Source of the DNA: Paenibacillus sp. PL91
GTDB lineage: Bacteria; Bacillota; Bacilli; Paenibacillales; Paenibacillaceae
Length of the DNA: 64,000 nt
Reading direction: 5' to 3'
Assembly (NCBI RefSeq): GCF_012935325.2
Contig: NZ_JABBYG020000007.1
Span: 62,001 to 126,000 of the forward strand
In this document: positions 43,483 to 51,898 of the stretch, piece after piece
Numbering within the stretch: position 1 is the stretch's first letter
Layout of the letters: every line of letters begins with the position of its first letter
Notes under the pieces: generated by a model
What the model saw: the letters and a program-made list of their open reading frames with translations, nothing else
Database searches by the model: none
Told to the model about the DNA's origin: nothing
Program-made: the position numbers and the translations under genes

Positions 43483-45063
43483 GTGAATCAGTCCGTAATC
43501 GGTACAAAAGCAATGGTCGTAAGTCCACATTATCTAGCTACTGCGGCTGGCGCTCGTATTTTAGAGCAGGGCGGCAATGCGTTTGACGCCGCTGTCGCTG
43601 TCAGTGCATGCCTTGCAGTCGTTTACCCGCATATGACGAGTCTCGGAGGAGATTCTTTTTGGCTGAGCTACCAGCATACGGAAGGCAAGGTGCGCGGTTA
43701 TAACGCAAGCGGCAGATCAGGCTATAACGCGAGCATCAGCGCATATGCAGGGGTGGCGGCGATTCCGAATCGAGGCATTGGCAGCATCGTAACGGTGCCC
43801 GGAATGGTAGACGGCTGGGATGCGGTTCACCGCGAGTACGGTCGCTTGGAGTGGGCGAAGGTGCTTGCTCCCGCGATTGAATATGCCGAGAACGGTTTTC
43901 CGATGACGAAGGATCAATATAACAATACCGTTCATAACGAAGCTGTGCTTGCGAGGACGCTTGAGACGGCGGATATTTACTTGCCTGGGGGCCAACCGGT
44001 TAAGACGGGGGAGCGCTTCAAGCAGGACGCCCTTGCAAAGACGCTGCGCCGCTTAGCCGAGTTTGGACGCGATGAATTTTATAAAGGCGAGACCGCGAAG
44101 GAGATTACGAATTTCCTTGGGAAGCATGATGGACTCCTGACAGCAGATGATTTTGCCGATCACCATGGTGATTGGGTAACGCCGATCGAGGGGTCATACC
44201 GAGGCTACACGCTTCATCAAATGCCGCCGAACTCGCAGGGCTTCTCCGGCATTATGGCGCTTCATATATTGGAGCAGTTCAAGCTGGGCGAAATCGCGCA
44301 TGGCTCGCATGACTATTATCAGCTTTGCATTGAGGCGCTTAAGCTGAGCTTCCGTGACCGGAATAAATATCTAACCGATCCAGCCTTTACGAAGGTGCCG
44401 CTTGAGCGGCTGCTGGACAAAAGCTATGCAGCAAGCTTAGCTGCTTCTATTGAATTAAACCGTGCTTCAACGGAAAAATCAGAGGTGCTTGGCAGCGACA
44501 CTGCTTATGCAGCCGTCGTGGACGAGGAGGGGAATTCGGTCTCCTTTATCCAAAGCTTGTATTTCGAGTTTGGATCTGGTGTCGTAGCAGGCAATACGGG
44601 TGTTTTATTGCAAAATCGCGGCTCGTTCTTCTCGCTGGACCCGGGGCATGTGAACAGTTTGAAACCAGCCAAAAGAACGTTCCACACGCTTATGCCGGCA
44701 ATGGCTTGCCGAGATGGCAAGCCTGCAGTGCTATATGGCACGCAAGGCGGGGAAGGGCAGCCGCAAACACAGACGGCGATTTTTACGCGAATGATTGATT
44801 ACGGCATGAACCCGCAGCAAGCGATTAACGAGCCTAGGTGGGTATGGGGCCGAACATGGGGAGAGGCTACACAGGAGCTGAAAATAGAAGGACGCGTCTC
44901 CGCCGAGGTATTGGAGTCTCTGGCGCTAGCAGGCCATATCGTGCGGAAGGTGAATGATTTTGACGGCATTATGGGGCATGCCCATGCGATTATGCGTGAC
45001 GAGCAGGGCTTCCTGCAAGGCGGCTCGGACCCGCGCAGCGATGGCGCGGCTATAGGTTGGTAG
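43483..45063 (+). CDS. Gamma-glutamyltransferase-family Ntn hydrolase (HpxW-like)
   Basis: A 526-residue cytoplasmic protein of the GGT superfamily, processed into two subunits at a catalytic threonine. The predicted nucleophile is Thr340 in GSDTAYAAVVDEEG. The following residues are A-Y where true GGT enzymes have T-H, so it belongs with GGT-like relatives such as oxamate amidohydrolase HpxW rather than glutathione hydrolases. The glycine-rich pocket TQGGEGQPQTQTA is present. There is no signal peptide. GTG at 43483 with GGGAGTGG upstream is preferred to an earlier in-frame codon. It is followed by amidase and FAH genes. Confidence 0.85.
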   Translation: MNQSVIGTKAMVVSPHYLATAAGARILEQGGNAFDAAVAVSACLAVVYPHMTSLGGDSFWLSYQHTEGKVRGYNASGRSGYNASISAYAGVAAIPNRGIGSIVTVPGMVDGWDAVHREYGRLEWAKVLAPAIEYAENGFPMTKDQYNNTVHNEAVLARTLETADIYLPGGQPVKTGERFKQDALAKTLRRLAEFGRDEFYKGETAKEITNFLGKHDGLLTADDFADHHGDWVTPIEGSYRGYTLHQMPPNSQGFSGIMALHILEQFKLGEIAHGSHDYYQLCIEALKLSFRDRNKYLTDPAFTKVPLERLLDKSYAASLAASIELNRASTEKSEVLGSDTAYAAVVDEEGNSVSFIQSLYFEFGSGVVAGNTGVLLQNRGSFFSLDPGHVNSLKPAKRTFHTLMPAMACRDGKPAVLYGTQGGEGQPQTQTAIFTRMIDYGMNPQQAINEPRWVWGRTWGEATQELKIEGRVSAEVLESLALAGHIVRKVNDFDGIMGHAHAIMRDEQGFLQGGSDPRSDGAAIGW

Positions 45064-45097
45064 AGCGATGATGAGCGATGTGGAGGCAGAGATATAG

Positions 45098-46291
45098 ATG
45101 AAGCGTAACTGGAACGCATATGCGAATGAGCAGGTGGTTGCTCTGCCTCTGAGCGAAGGCAGCTTGAGCGGCAAGACGTTTGCAGTTAAGGATGTGTTCG
45201 ATATTGCAGGCCACACGCCGGGCGCAGGCAATCCGGATTGGCTTCGAACACATGAACCGTCAGACAGACACGCAGCAGTTGTAGATAAGCTGCTTGGCAG
45301 CGGCGCTAAGCTTATGGGAACGACGATTACCGATGAGATCATGTACAGCATTAATGGCGAGAATGCGCATTATGGCACGCCAGTGAATCCGAAAGCGATA
45401 GGACGCATTCCTGGAGGCTCCTCAAGCGGCTCGGCGGTTGCGGTATCGGCTGGCTTGGCTGATTTTGCAATAGGCACCGACACAGGTGGCTCGGTTCGCG
45501 TTCCGTCCGCTTACTGCGGCATTTACGGCATCCGGCCTACTCATGGAGCTATTGATGTGAGCGGGCTTATCCCGCTTGCGCCAAGCTTCGATACGGTGGG
45601 CTGGATGGCCCGCGATGCGCAGACGCTGCTCGATGTGGGACGTGTGCTGCTGGGTTCGCAAGCGTGCAAAGACGGCGCTTTTCCGCGGATGGCATTTGCA
45701 GATGATTTATGGTCATTAACCGATGAGCATTCATTCGCCGCTGCGTCGCGTTATTTTCCGGTCTTGCGCGAATTAGCCGATCAGCAGGAGGCTGTCGTAG
45801 TTGCTCCGAACGGATTACGGGAATGGATGAACGCTTTTCGCACGATTCAAGGGCTTGAAATTTGGCGAGAGCACCAGGAATGGATTACACGCGAGAAGCC
45901 TTCCTTCGGGCCGGGCATCGCCGAGCGGTTTGCTTGGGCAAGCACGCTTAAGCTGGAGGAAAGTGGAGCGGCTTATATTCTTCGAGAAGAGATACGCATG
46001 AGGATGGAGGAGCTGCTTGGCGAGGATACTGTGCTTGTTGCGCCGACTGTGCCTGCAATAGCCCCGCCGCTCAATATGACAGGCTCCGAGGTTGAGCGAC
46101 GAAGGGTGCAAACGCTCGAAATGAGCTGCGTGGCCGGACTTGCGGGGCTGCCTCAGGTGACGGTTCCGATTGCGGGCGAGCAGGGCTGCCCGATTGGCAT
46201 TTCTTTTATCGCTGGCCGCAACCAAGACATGAGGCTGCTGGAGTGGGTAGCTGACCGAGTGTCTGCACAAATATTTCTGTTAAGCGAATGA
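45098..46291 (+). CDS. Amidase-signature family hydrolase
   Basis: A 397-residue amidase with the Ser-cisSer-Lys triad. Lys is in KTFAVKDVFDIAG (about residue 31), and the serine nucleophile region is GGSSSGSAVAVSAGLADF followed by GTDTGGSVRVPS. It is shorter than GatA, closer to the AtzE/HpxY-type amidases. It lies 34 bases after the GGT-like gene with a GTGGAGG site upstream. The pair of amide-cleaving enzymes suggests stepwise hydrolysis of an amide or ureide. Confidence 0.88.
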   Translation: MKRNWNAYANEQVVALPLSEGSLSGKTFAVKDVFDIAGHTPGAGNPDWLRTHEPSDRHAAVVDKLLGSGAKLMGTTITDEIMYSINGENAHYGTPVNPKAIGRIPGGSSSGSAVAVSAGLADFAIGTDTGGSVRVPSAYCGIYGIRPTHGAIDVSGLIPLAPSFDTVGWMARDAQTLLDVGRVLLGSQACKDGAFPRMAFADDLWSLTDEHSFAAASRYFPVLRELADQQEAVVVAPNGLREWMNAFRTIQGLEIWREHQEWITREKPSFGPGIAERFAWASTLKLEESGAAYILREEIRMRMEELLGEDTVLVAPTVPAIAPPLNMTGSEVERRRVQTLEMSCVAGLAGLPQVTVPIAGEQGCPIGISFIAGRNQDMRLLEWVADRVSAQIFLLSE

Positions 46292-46307
46292 AAAGGAGCA
46301 TAAACCG

Positions 46308-47168
46308 ATGAAGTTATCATCCATCAAAGTGAATGGTAGGGAGCTTGCCGCTCTTCCGAGCGCGAATGGGCTTGTTCTATTAGAGACGATTAATGAAGTT
46401 GAAGGAACGAGCTGGAGCAGAGAGATGTTTGAGTTAATTCGTCTTGGCGAGCTGGAGCCTCTCACCAACTGGTATGAGGGGGGCGGAAAGGAAAAGCTGG
46501 GTCATTTAGCGGCCATTCCTTATGAGCAGGCGGAATACGCGCCATTATATCGCCATCCGCGCAAAATTTGGGGAATCGGCCTGAACTATGTGCAGGATGC
46601 CGAGGAGCTTGCGGCCGTTGACCCAACTGAAGAGCCGGTTAGCTTCATGAAGCCGGATACGACGCTTATCGGACAGCTTGATACCATTCGTATTCCCGGG
46701 GATGCGGGAACCATTACGGCGGAAGCTGAGCTAGGGCTCATAATCGGCAAGACATGCAAAAATATAACGGAGGCCGAGGTATATGATGTCATTGCGGGCT
46801 ATACGACGACGATCGACGTAACGGCATCCGATATCCATGCCCGAAATCAACGTTACTTAACGAGAGCGAAGAGTTTTGATACCTTCTTCAGCTTCGGGTC
46901 GCAGTTGATTACGAAGGACGAATTTCCTGAACCGTTAGCCATTCAAGTCGAGACGGCTATTAACGGCGAGGTCGCGCATCGGAACAAGGTATTCAACATG
47001 AAGTTCCGGCCTTATTTTGCCGTTGCCTTTCATTCGAAGGTCATGACGCTGCTGCCAGGCGATATTATTATGACAGGTACGCCGGGCGCTGTCGTTATTC
47101 GTGACGGCGATATTGTAGAGTGCCGTATCGATGGCTTCGAGCCGCTGCTTAATCCTGTTAGGAACTGA
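46308..47168 (+). CDS. Fumarylacetoacetate hydrolase family enzyme
   Basis: A 286-residue protein with an FAH catalytic domain (about 90-280). Conserved metal and active-site segments are IWGIGLNYVQDAEE, EAELGLIIGKTC (E-x-E) and DVTASDIHARNQ (D). Members hydrate, hydrolyse or decarboxylate 2-oxo acids. It is the third gene of the amide-hydrolase cluster (16 bases after the amidase) and could process the released keto or dicarboxylic acid. Precise substrate is unknown. Confidence 0.88.
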   Translation: MKLSSIKVNGRELAALPSANGLVLLETINEVEGTSWSREMFELIRLGELEPLTNWYEGGGKEKLGHLAAIPYEQAEYAPLYRHPRKIWGIGLNYVQDAEELAAVDPTEEPVSFMKPDTTLIGQLDTIRIPGDAGTITAEAELGLIIGKTCKNITEAEVYDVIAGYTTTIDVTASDIHARNQRYLTRAKSFDTFFSFGSQLITKDEFPEPLAIQVETAINGEVAHRNKVFNMKFRPYFAVAFHSKVMTLLPGDIIMTGTPGAVVIRDGDIVECRIDGFEPLLNPVRN

Positions 47169-47336
47169 GCTCAAGGATGACTCTGTATAGTAAAAGAAGC
47201 AGGTTATTTCTCTACTCGGGATTCGGCTGCTCTTTTTGCGTTGCTTTGGGTGATTGTCCGCTCGAGAGCCTTGCTAGCTTGACGGAAAACTGCTATAAAT
47301 AAGTAAGTAAATAAATAGTTGTTTGGAGGAGACGCA

Positions 47337-48035
47337 ATGATCAACGTATTTCCCGCTGCTACGCGGCATTTTGCAGATCTCGGCTGGCTGCGCAGCCATC
47401 CAAGCTTCTCATTCGGTGCCTATTATGATCCGGATCGAACGGGCTTTAGTGTCATGCGAGTATGCAATGACGATTATTTAACTCCGGGAAAAGGCTTTGG
47501 CGCTCACCCGCACAGCGATATGGAGATTGTGTCTATCGTATTAGCGGGCCTGATTAGACATGAAGATAATTTAGGCAACTCGGTCGTATCCTCGTTTGGC
47601 GAGGTTCAGCGCATGTCGGCAGGTACCGGCGTTATTCATACCGAATTTAACGCATCGGAGGAAGAGGAGCTTCGTTTGCTTCAGCTTTGGTTCATGCCTA
47701 AGGAACGAGGCTTGGCGCCATCCTATGAGGCAAGCCGGTTCGACGTGGATAAGCTGCATAACGCGCTGCTCCCTGTCGTATCCGATAAAGCTTTGGAGCA
47801 GGGAGCTTCCATTGGCCAAAACATGACGATCTATTTGAGCAAGCTAGAGAAGGGAAAGCAGCTTGACTACGCAGTTGAACAGGGACGCAAGCAATTTATA
47901 TATATGATTGAGGGGCAGCTTCAGACGCACGGCGAAACGTTGGCGGCAGGCGACACGGCGCAGATTGAAGCTGCGGACGAGCTTATTTTTACAGCGATTG
48001 AGCCGGCCTTTTTTATGCTCGTCGATTTGCCATAA
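47337..48035 (+). CDS. Pirin family bicupin protein
   Basis: A 232-residue protein with a pirin N-terminal cupin (about 1-120) and C-terminal cupin (about 150-230). Metal-ligand histidines are visible in FGAHPHSDMEIV and TGVIHTEFNAS. Bacterial pirins of this shape (YhhW-like) bind Fe or Ni/Zn; some have quercetinase activity, but the physiological role is usually unclear. TTTGGAGGAG lies just before the ATG at 47337. It is a single gene with its own ribosome binding site, after a gap of about 170 bases. Confidence 0.88.
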   Translation: MINVFPAATRHFADLGWLRSHPSFSFGAYYDPDRTGFSVMRVCNDDYLTPGKGFGAHPHSDMEIVSIVLAGLIRHEDNLGNSVVSSFGEVQRMSAGTGVIHTEFNASEEEELRLLQLWFMPKERGLAPSYEASRFDVDKLHNALLPVVSDKALEQGASIGQNMTIYLSKLEKGKQLDYAVEQGRKQFIYMIEGQLQTHGETLAAGDTAQIEAADELIFTAIEPAFFMLVDLP

Positions 48036-48073
48036 GCCTGTGATGGGCGTTTGCATCGGTTTAAGTTGAGGTC

Positions 48074-48193
48074 GGAGTAAGTTTGTATCGGCAAAAGTAG
48101 AGCCTACACTATTGGAGTAGGTTTGTGCAGTTAAACGAAAAGTCTACGCTTTCGAAGTAAGTTTGCATTCGCAAACTTTGAAGGAGGATATCG
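48074..48193 (+). repeat. Three imperfect 40-base direct repeats before a small gene
   Basis: Units start at 48074, 48114 and 48154, exactly 40 bases apart, each with G-(G/A)-AGTA-(A/G)-GTTTG at its head. The second and third units share the core AAAGT(C/A)TAC-like segment only in part. They occupy the promoter and leader region of the gene at 48196. This could be a multi-site operator or a Paenibacillus intergenic repeat. Confidence 0.75.
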
Positions 48194-48195
48194 GG

Positions 48196-48522
48196 ATGAA
48201 ACAGACGTTTCTTGTTAAGCATGCGGTTGGCGGGCGAATGTTTATTGATTCGAATAAGCAGGATGTTCCGTATACGCTCGTTCCGCAGGGCGAAGGCTGG
48301 AGGTTCACGGTCAGCGTCCCATGGAGCGCGGAGGTCGAGGAGCTGCTGTCGCATAAGGAAGAGCTGAACGTGTTTGTTTTCAAGGAGTATGACGATCAGC
48401 CCACGCTAAAAACGTGGTATTACATCAAAGACGGTCAGGTCGAATACGACGCCGATCAGTGCACTCTGACGATTGTAGCAGATTCGTGTATTGACTATTA
48501 CCCTCATGAATTTTCCGTTTAA
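48196..48522 (+). CDS. Hypothetical small cytoplasmic protein
   Basis: A 108-residue soluble protein. It has a beta-strand-rich body with several aromatic residues and ends in acidic YDADQCTLTIVADSCIDYYPHEFSV (key features: Cys pair, Asp-rich). AAGGAGG lies eight bases before the ATG at 48196. No family is recognised. The unusual 40-base repeats lie in front of it. Confidence 0.7.
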   Translation: MKQTFLVKHAVGGRMFIDSNKQDVPYTLVPQGEGWRFTVSVPWSAEVEELLSHKEELNVFVFKEYDDQPTLKTWYYIKDGQVEYDADQCTLTIVADSCIDYYPHEFSV

Positions 48523-48680
48523 ACGAACGAGGTAAGAAAATAGTGGTAATGCCACGATCAGCAGGCATAAGAATGTATGAGGAGACCCTTTGTGGCCCAG
48601 TAATGCATGTCTATCAAAGTTCCATTCCATACTGCACTTTAGCTCATTACCGTAATGTTCGAGTGTTGAAGTCTATATGA
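48523..48680. other. Gene-free intergenic stretch
   Basis: No convincing gene or fold. A short ACTGCACTTT segment near 48632 also occurs in the 36386 inverted repeat, which may be chance. Confidence 0.4.
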
Positions 48681-48722
48681 GACAGACCCTTAGCAGGAAG
48701 CTCGCTAGGGGTCTGTTTTTGC
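48681..48722 (+). terminator. Isolated terminator-like hairpin
   Basis: CAGACCCTTAGC pairs with GCTAGGGGTCTG and five T follow. No recognised gene ends just before it on the plus strand, so it may terminate an untranslated RNA. It is also beside a small minus-strand ORF. Confidence 0.55.
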
Positions 48723-48730
48723 TTTCGCTG

Positions 48731-48862
48731 CTATTTATTGGTGCCGTGCTGTTTAGTGCTAAGTTTTTCTGCTGGATTACCATTGCCTCTGTTTCTTTTG
48801 TTAAGCTCAGCCTTATGCTGCGTAGCTTTTACCTTTGCGACAAACTCGCTAGTGCTTTCCAA
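48731..48862 (-). CDS. Candidate small basic protein (43 aa)
   Basis: A minus-strand frame with TTG start at 48862 and AGAGGAGG ten bases upstream; an ATG lies at 48871 but abuts the site. It encodes about 43 residues, rich in Lys, Asn, Gln and Ala, with no aromatic residue except one Phe. Composition is like small basic spore or nucleic-acid-binding proteins, but I recognise no family. The strong ribosome binding site is the main evidence; an alternative plus-strand frame across the same bases is hydrophobic and lacks any site. Confidence 0.4.
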   Translation of the reverse strand: MESTSEFVAKVKATQHKAELNKRNRGNGNPAEKLSTKQHGTNK

Positions 48863-49078
48863 AACAATCATCCTCCTCTATTTTGAGCATAGCTTCACAA
48901 CTTCATTAATTAGAATATCCAACAACAAAAAAAATCTGACGCTCAGCCCGTATATTTGTAAAATAACGATTGAAAGCGGTGCTTGTCCTCCCTTATGATA
49001 GCGATATGTGCCGAGCTCATTTAGGTTATGGTGGGTTTCAGCTGCTTTATACCCAATAACCTATTCACCTGTCACAAT
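48863..49078. other. AT-rich intergenic region
   Basis: No gene seen. It probably holds the minus-strand promoter of the small basic ORF and the plus-strand promoter of the gene at 49132. I could not choose a convincing -35/-10. Confidence 0.4.
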
Positions 49079-49103
49079 TTAAGTGTTACCAAATAACACT
49101 TAA
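49079..49103. promoter_or_regulatory. Perfect 10-base-arm palindrome, candidate operator
   Basis: Arm TTAAGTGTTA (49079-49088), spacer CCAAA, arm TAACACTTAA (49094-49103). It ends 28 bases before the start codon at 49132. Size and symmetry suit a dimeric repressor such as a TetR or MarR protein; no T-run follows, so it is not a terminator. Confidence 0.7.
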
Positions 49104-49131
49104 CCATCCTACCAAGCGAAGCGAGGTACTT

Positions 49132-49806
49132 ATGTTCAGAGTAATGGCGCGGGCACACATAAAAGAAGGCTTTGAAGAGGAAGCGATAGAAGCGGCGAAG
49201 CAGGGAACAGCCGTGCATCAGCTTATGGAGCAAGGCGAGATCATGACGGCAGGCTGCTTCAAGTGGGAGCGCAACGTGTTTGCCTACTGCGAATGCGTGG
49301 ACCGATTAATCGAGCCGGAGGAGCTGCTGCCGGAAATGGACGCTTTTCTTGCGATCTGGCCAGGTCAGGCGACAGCCCGGAAGTGGGTGCCGATGATCGA
49401 CGTTTTTCATTTTAACGAGCCGGCTAGTTACGAGCATTGGCTCCGCAAGGAGCCGGTGGAGCGACGGGTAGGCAGAGTGGCGCATTTGAAGCCGGAAATG
49501 GCGGCAAGCTACATTTATTATCATTTCCAGCTTCAGGAGGAGCGGGCTTTCCTTGGGCCAAAATACGAAATAATCGCCATGCACGAAAATTTGCTGTTTG
49601 GCTATCAGGAATTTCCGGCAGTCGTGGAGGAACCTTTGCTGCCCGGCAAATTAAGCACTTCCGGGACGCCAGCCCATTGGCCGGACTCGAGAATGGACTT
49701 GCATTTCCAGCCTTGGGAGGACGGACATCTGTATTTCAAGCCCGTAGAGCAGTTATTTGCTTATTACAGCGATTTTCCAAAAAAAAGGCACAAAACCATG
49801 GGCTGA
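49132..49806 (+). CDS. Hypothetical two-lobed protein
   Basis: A 224-residue soluble protein. The first half (VMARAHIKEGFEEEAIEAA onward, to about 100) and the second half (about 110-224) each have the beta-alpha-beta spacing of a dimeric alpha/beta barrel, as in rhamnose mutarotase or ABM-type domains. Many aromatic residues line the second half. A GAGGTACTT site precedes the ATG. No family is assigned. The palindromic operator just upstream suggests it is controlled by a repressor that is not in this window. Confidence 0.7.
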   Translation: MFRVMARAHIKEGFEEEAIEAAKQGTAVHQLMEQGEIMTAGCFKWERNVFAYCECVDRLIEPEELLPEMDAFLAIWPGQATARKWVPMIDVFHFNEPASYEHWLRKEPVERRVGRVAHLKPEMAASYIYYHFQLQEERAFLGPKYEIIAMHENLLFGYQEFPAVVEEPLLPGKLSTSGTPAHWPDSRMDLHFQPWEDGHLYFKPVEQLFAYYSDFPKKRHKTMG

Positions 49807-49809
49807 GAT

Positions 49810-49839
49810 TTGCCTTTATTGGACGAAATATGGTACAAT
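49810..49839 (+). promoter_or_regulatory. Putative promoter of the ydjO transcription unit
   Basis: -35 TTGCCT (49810-49815), 18 bases, -10 TACAAT (49834-49839). The start is about 115 bases before the ydjO start codon and lies just after the stop of the preceding gene. Confidence 0.5.
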
Positions 49840-49896
49840 GAAATCAATTGCAAGTTTGAAGCAAATATTCACAATACACTGCTGTTTATAAATGAT

Positions 49897-49932
49897 AACT
49901 GCCCCTTACTCATAAGTTCGAGGCAGTTTTTC
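49897..49932 (+). terminator. Terminator/attenuator hairpin upstream of ydjO
   Basis: AACTGCC pairs with GGCAGTT around an 18-base loop, followed by five T and, after CC, six more T. It lies between the putative promoter and ydjO. It terminates either the previous gene or a leader of about 90 bases. Confidence 0.6.
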
Positions 49933-49958
49933 CTTTTTTAGCGCGAAGGGGGCTGACC

Positions 49959-50189
49959 ATGTACAATCGTAAAAAACCGCTTGAAGAGATTCCGGAAGAA
50001 AACACGAAGGTATGGACATGTGAGACGGAAGGGTGCAACAGTTGGATGCGCGATAACTTTGCTTTTGATCACGTGCCTACTTGCTTGATCTGCCATGAAC
50101 CGATGGTCAGCGGCGAGAAAATGCTGCCCGCGCTCAATAACTCCAATAGTGATATGAAGACGCTCAAGAAGGGTACACCGATCATGTAG
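49959..50189 (+). CDS. YdjO-family cold-inducible protein
   Basis: A 76-residue protein of the YdjO family, named after a cold-induced gene of Bacillus. It carries two C-x4-C / C-x2-C pairs, in WTCETEGCNSW and PTCLICHEPM, which probably bind zinc as a ribbon. The start is basic and the C-terminal end is Lys/Thr-rich. GAAGGGGG lies just before the ATG. It is a single-gene unit preceded by a hairpin and followed by a strong terminator. Confidence 0.85.
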   Translation: MYNRKKPLEEIPEENTKVWTCETEGCNSWMRDNFAFDHVPTCLICHEPMVSGEKMLPALNNSNSDMKTLKKGTPIM

Positions 50190-50209
50190 GTGGCTCTTAA
50201 TCGCAGAGA

Positions 50210-50266
50210 GAAGCCAAGCTTCGCACGAATGGCAGCAGTCGTTCATGCCGAGCTTGGCTTCTTTTC
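50210..50266. terminator. Bidirectional terminator between convergent genes
   Basis: GAAGCCAAGCT pairs perfectly with AGCTTGGCTTC, with a loosely paired interior, followed by TTTT. It can serve ydjO and the convergent response regulator gene. Confidence 0.85.
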
Positions 50267-50275
50267 TGTTCCATC

Positions 50276-51898
50276 TTACATATCCCCGCTGTAATGGTGC
50301 TTGCGGTAATCGTTGGGCGAGCAATTCGTCCGTTTTTTAAATACGCGGCTAAAATACTTCTCATCCTGAAAGCCGACAAGCTCGGCGACCTGTGAAATTT
50401 TTAATTGCCCGTTCGCAAGCAGCTCCTTGGCACGCTTCATGCGAACCTCCGCAATAAAATCGGATAGGTTTTCGTTTGTCTCCTGCTTGAATTTGCGCGA
50501 TATATATTCCCTGCTCAGAAAGAAACGCTCCGATATGTCCTGCAGTGTAATATCCTCATGCGGATGCTGCTCAATGTATTTCGCAATTTCCGCTATGACG
50601 CTTCGCTCCTTGTCATGCTCCGTAATGCGTTTTGCAATCTCGCAGGCCTCTGCCAATAGAGATTGCTTCCACTGCTCATAATCAAAAAATCCGCTTGCAT
50701 CCACAGGAATTGACGCTTGCTCCTCCGCACGGCTTTCTTGATTGCCATCACCGCCGCGTTCGTTATTGTATTCCCAAATAGACTTAGCGACCTCGAATTG
50801 CTGCCGCCAAAGCATAAGCTGCTCCAGCGAAATATATCCGCCCTGGTCGAGCCGATCGAACCAAGGCTGCAGGGCGCGGCGTATTTGGTCCTTGTTCCCG
50901 CCCTGCACCGCAAAGCGCACTCTTTCCTCATGCTCGCTGAATAGCAGCAGCGTGTTTTTGTGGCTGGAACCGGCTGCCGTGATCGGATGGCAGTACCTAT
51001 CGCGAACCAGCAAATTACGGCGCAGCAGCGCTTGTTTCGCTTGCTGATAAGCAGTCGCTGCTGCAGCTGGGAAGGCGGCGGATTGTCCGAGTCCGATGTG
51101 GAACCGCGTCTTCAGCGCTAAGAAAAACGCATCGTTTATTTCCGCAATCAGCTCCTGCGCCTGCTCGCCATCACCCCAGAAGAGAAGCAGCAGTTCATGC
51201 TCCTGGCCCCAGTGGCGAAGCGCAAAGCCCAGTTCCTTTGCCTTCAGAAATTCATTGCAAATATTCGTCATCGAGAACAGCAGCAAATCCATTCCGGAGG
51301 CGAACTTCTCTCTAACGGCAGGGGAGGTAAGCTCCAGCCTGACAAGAGCCATTCGCGCCCGAGCAATAGGTGCAGCGATGCCAAGCTCCTGCCTGATCGT
51401 ATCGGCAAAGCCGGGATAGGAGCCAGGCTCGCTAATAAATGCCGAGAAATATTGCTCCAGGTACATAGGCTTAAGCTGATTGAGCTCGATATTCATGCTG
51501 CGCTTGCGGCAGCGCTCCTGCTCCTCTGCCATCCAGCTGCTCACGGCCTTCGTTAGTGCGCCTACAAGCTGATCCGCATCAATCGGCTTCAAAATATAAT
51601 CGACACCGCCGTATTTGACCGCATGGCGAACGAAGCTGAAGTCGTCATGGCCGCTGATGACGATGATTTTGCTGGCAGGCGCGTGCTCGGCTACCCATTG
51701 CAGCAGCTCCGTGCCGTCCATGTTCGGCATCATCATATCAGTAAAAATAATTTCTGGCCGTTCCGAGCGAATGAGGCTGGTAGCCGCGATGCCATCTTGT
51801 GCTTCAAGGATCGTATCTATGCCAAAGTCTTTCCAAGGCACGAGGAGACGAATCGCTTCCCTTACATGCTTCTCATCGTCAATGATTAAAGCCTTCAT
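50276..51898 (-). CDS. YesN-type AraC response regulator
   Basis: A 540-residue regulator. The receiver domain (1-120) has acidic pocket D7/D8, phosphoacceptor D54 (FTDMMMP), and K104 in ILKPID. A long linker of about 310 residues, with no recognised domain, precedes a C-terminal AraC helix-turn-helix pair (about 440-535: IAKYIEQHPHEDITLQDIS onward, ending SPNDYRKHHY). It partners the upstream YesM-type kinase, whose gene overlaps by four bases. The target is probably the divergent ABC importer at 53939. Confidence 0.93.
   Translation of the reverse strand: MKALIIDDEKHVREAIRLLVPWKDFGIDTILEAQDGIAATSLIRSERPEIIFTDMMMPNMDGTELLQWVAEHAPASKIIVISGHDDFSFVRHAVKYGGVDYILKPIDADQLVGALTKAVSSWMAEEQERCRKRSMNIELNQLKPMYLEQYFSAFISEPGSYPGFADTIRQELGIAAPIARARMALVRLELTSPAVREKFASGMDLLLFSMTNICNEFLKAKELGFALRHWGQEHELLLLFWGDGEQAQELIAEINDAFFLALKTRFHIGLGQSAAFPAAAATAYQQAKQALLRRNLLVRDRYCHPITAAGSSHKNTLLLFSEHEERVRFAVQGGNKDQIRRALQPWFDRLDQGGYISLEQLMLWRQQFEVAKSIWEYNNERGGDGNQESRAEEQASIPVDASGFFDYEQWKQSLLAEACEIAKRITEHDKERSVIAEIAKYIEQHPHEDITLQDISERFFLSREYISRKFKQETNENLSDFIAEVRMKRAKELLANGQLKISQVAELVGFQDEKYFSRVFKKRTNCSPNDYRKHHYSGDM

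Noticed and set aside
48074..48193. CRISPR array reading of the 40-base repeats
   Set aside because: Only three units, no unique spacers of constant size between identical repeats, and no cas genes.
48677..48886. Hydrophobic plus-strand frame of about 69 residues
   Set aside because: It starts inside a terminator hairpin and has no ribosome binding site; the minus strand over the same bases has a better case.
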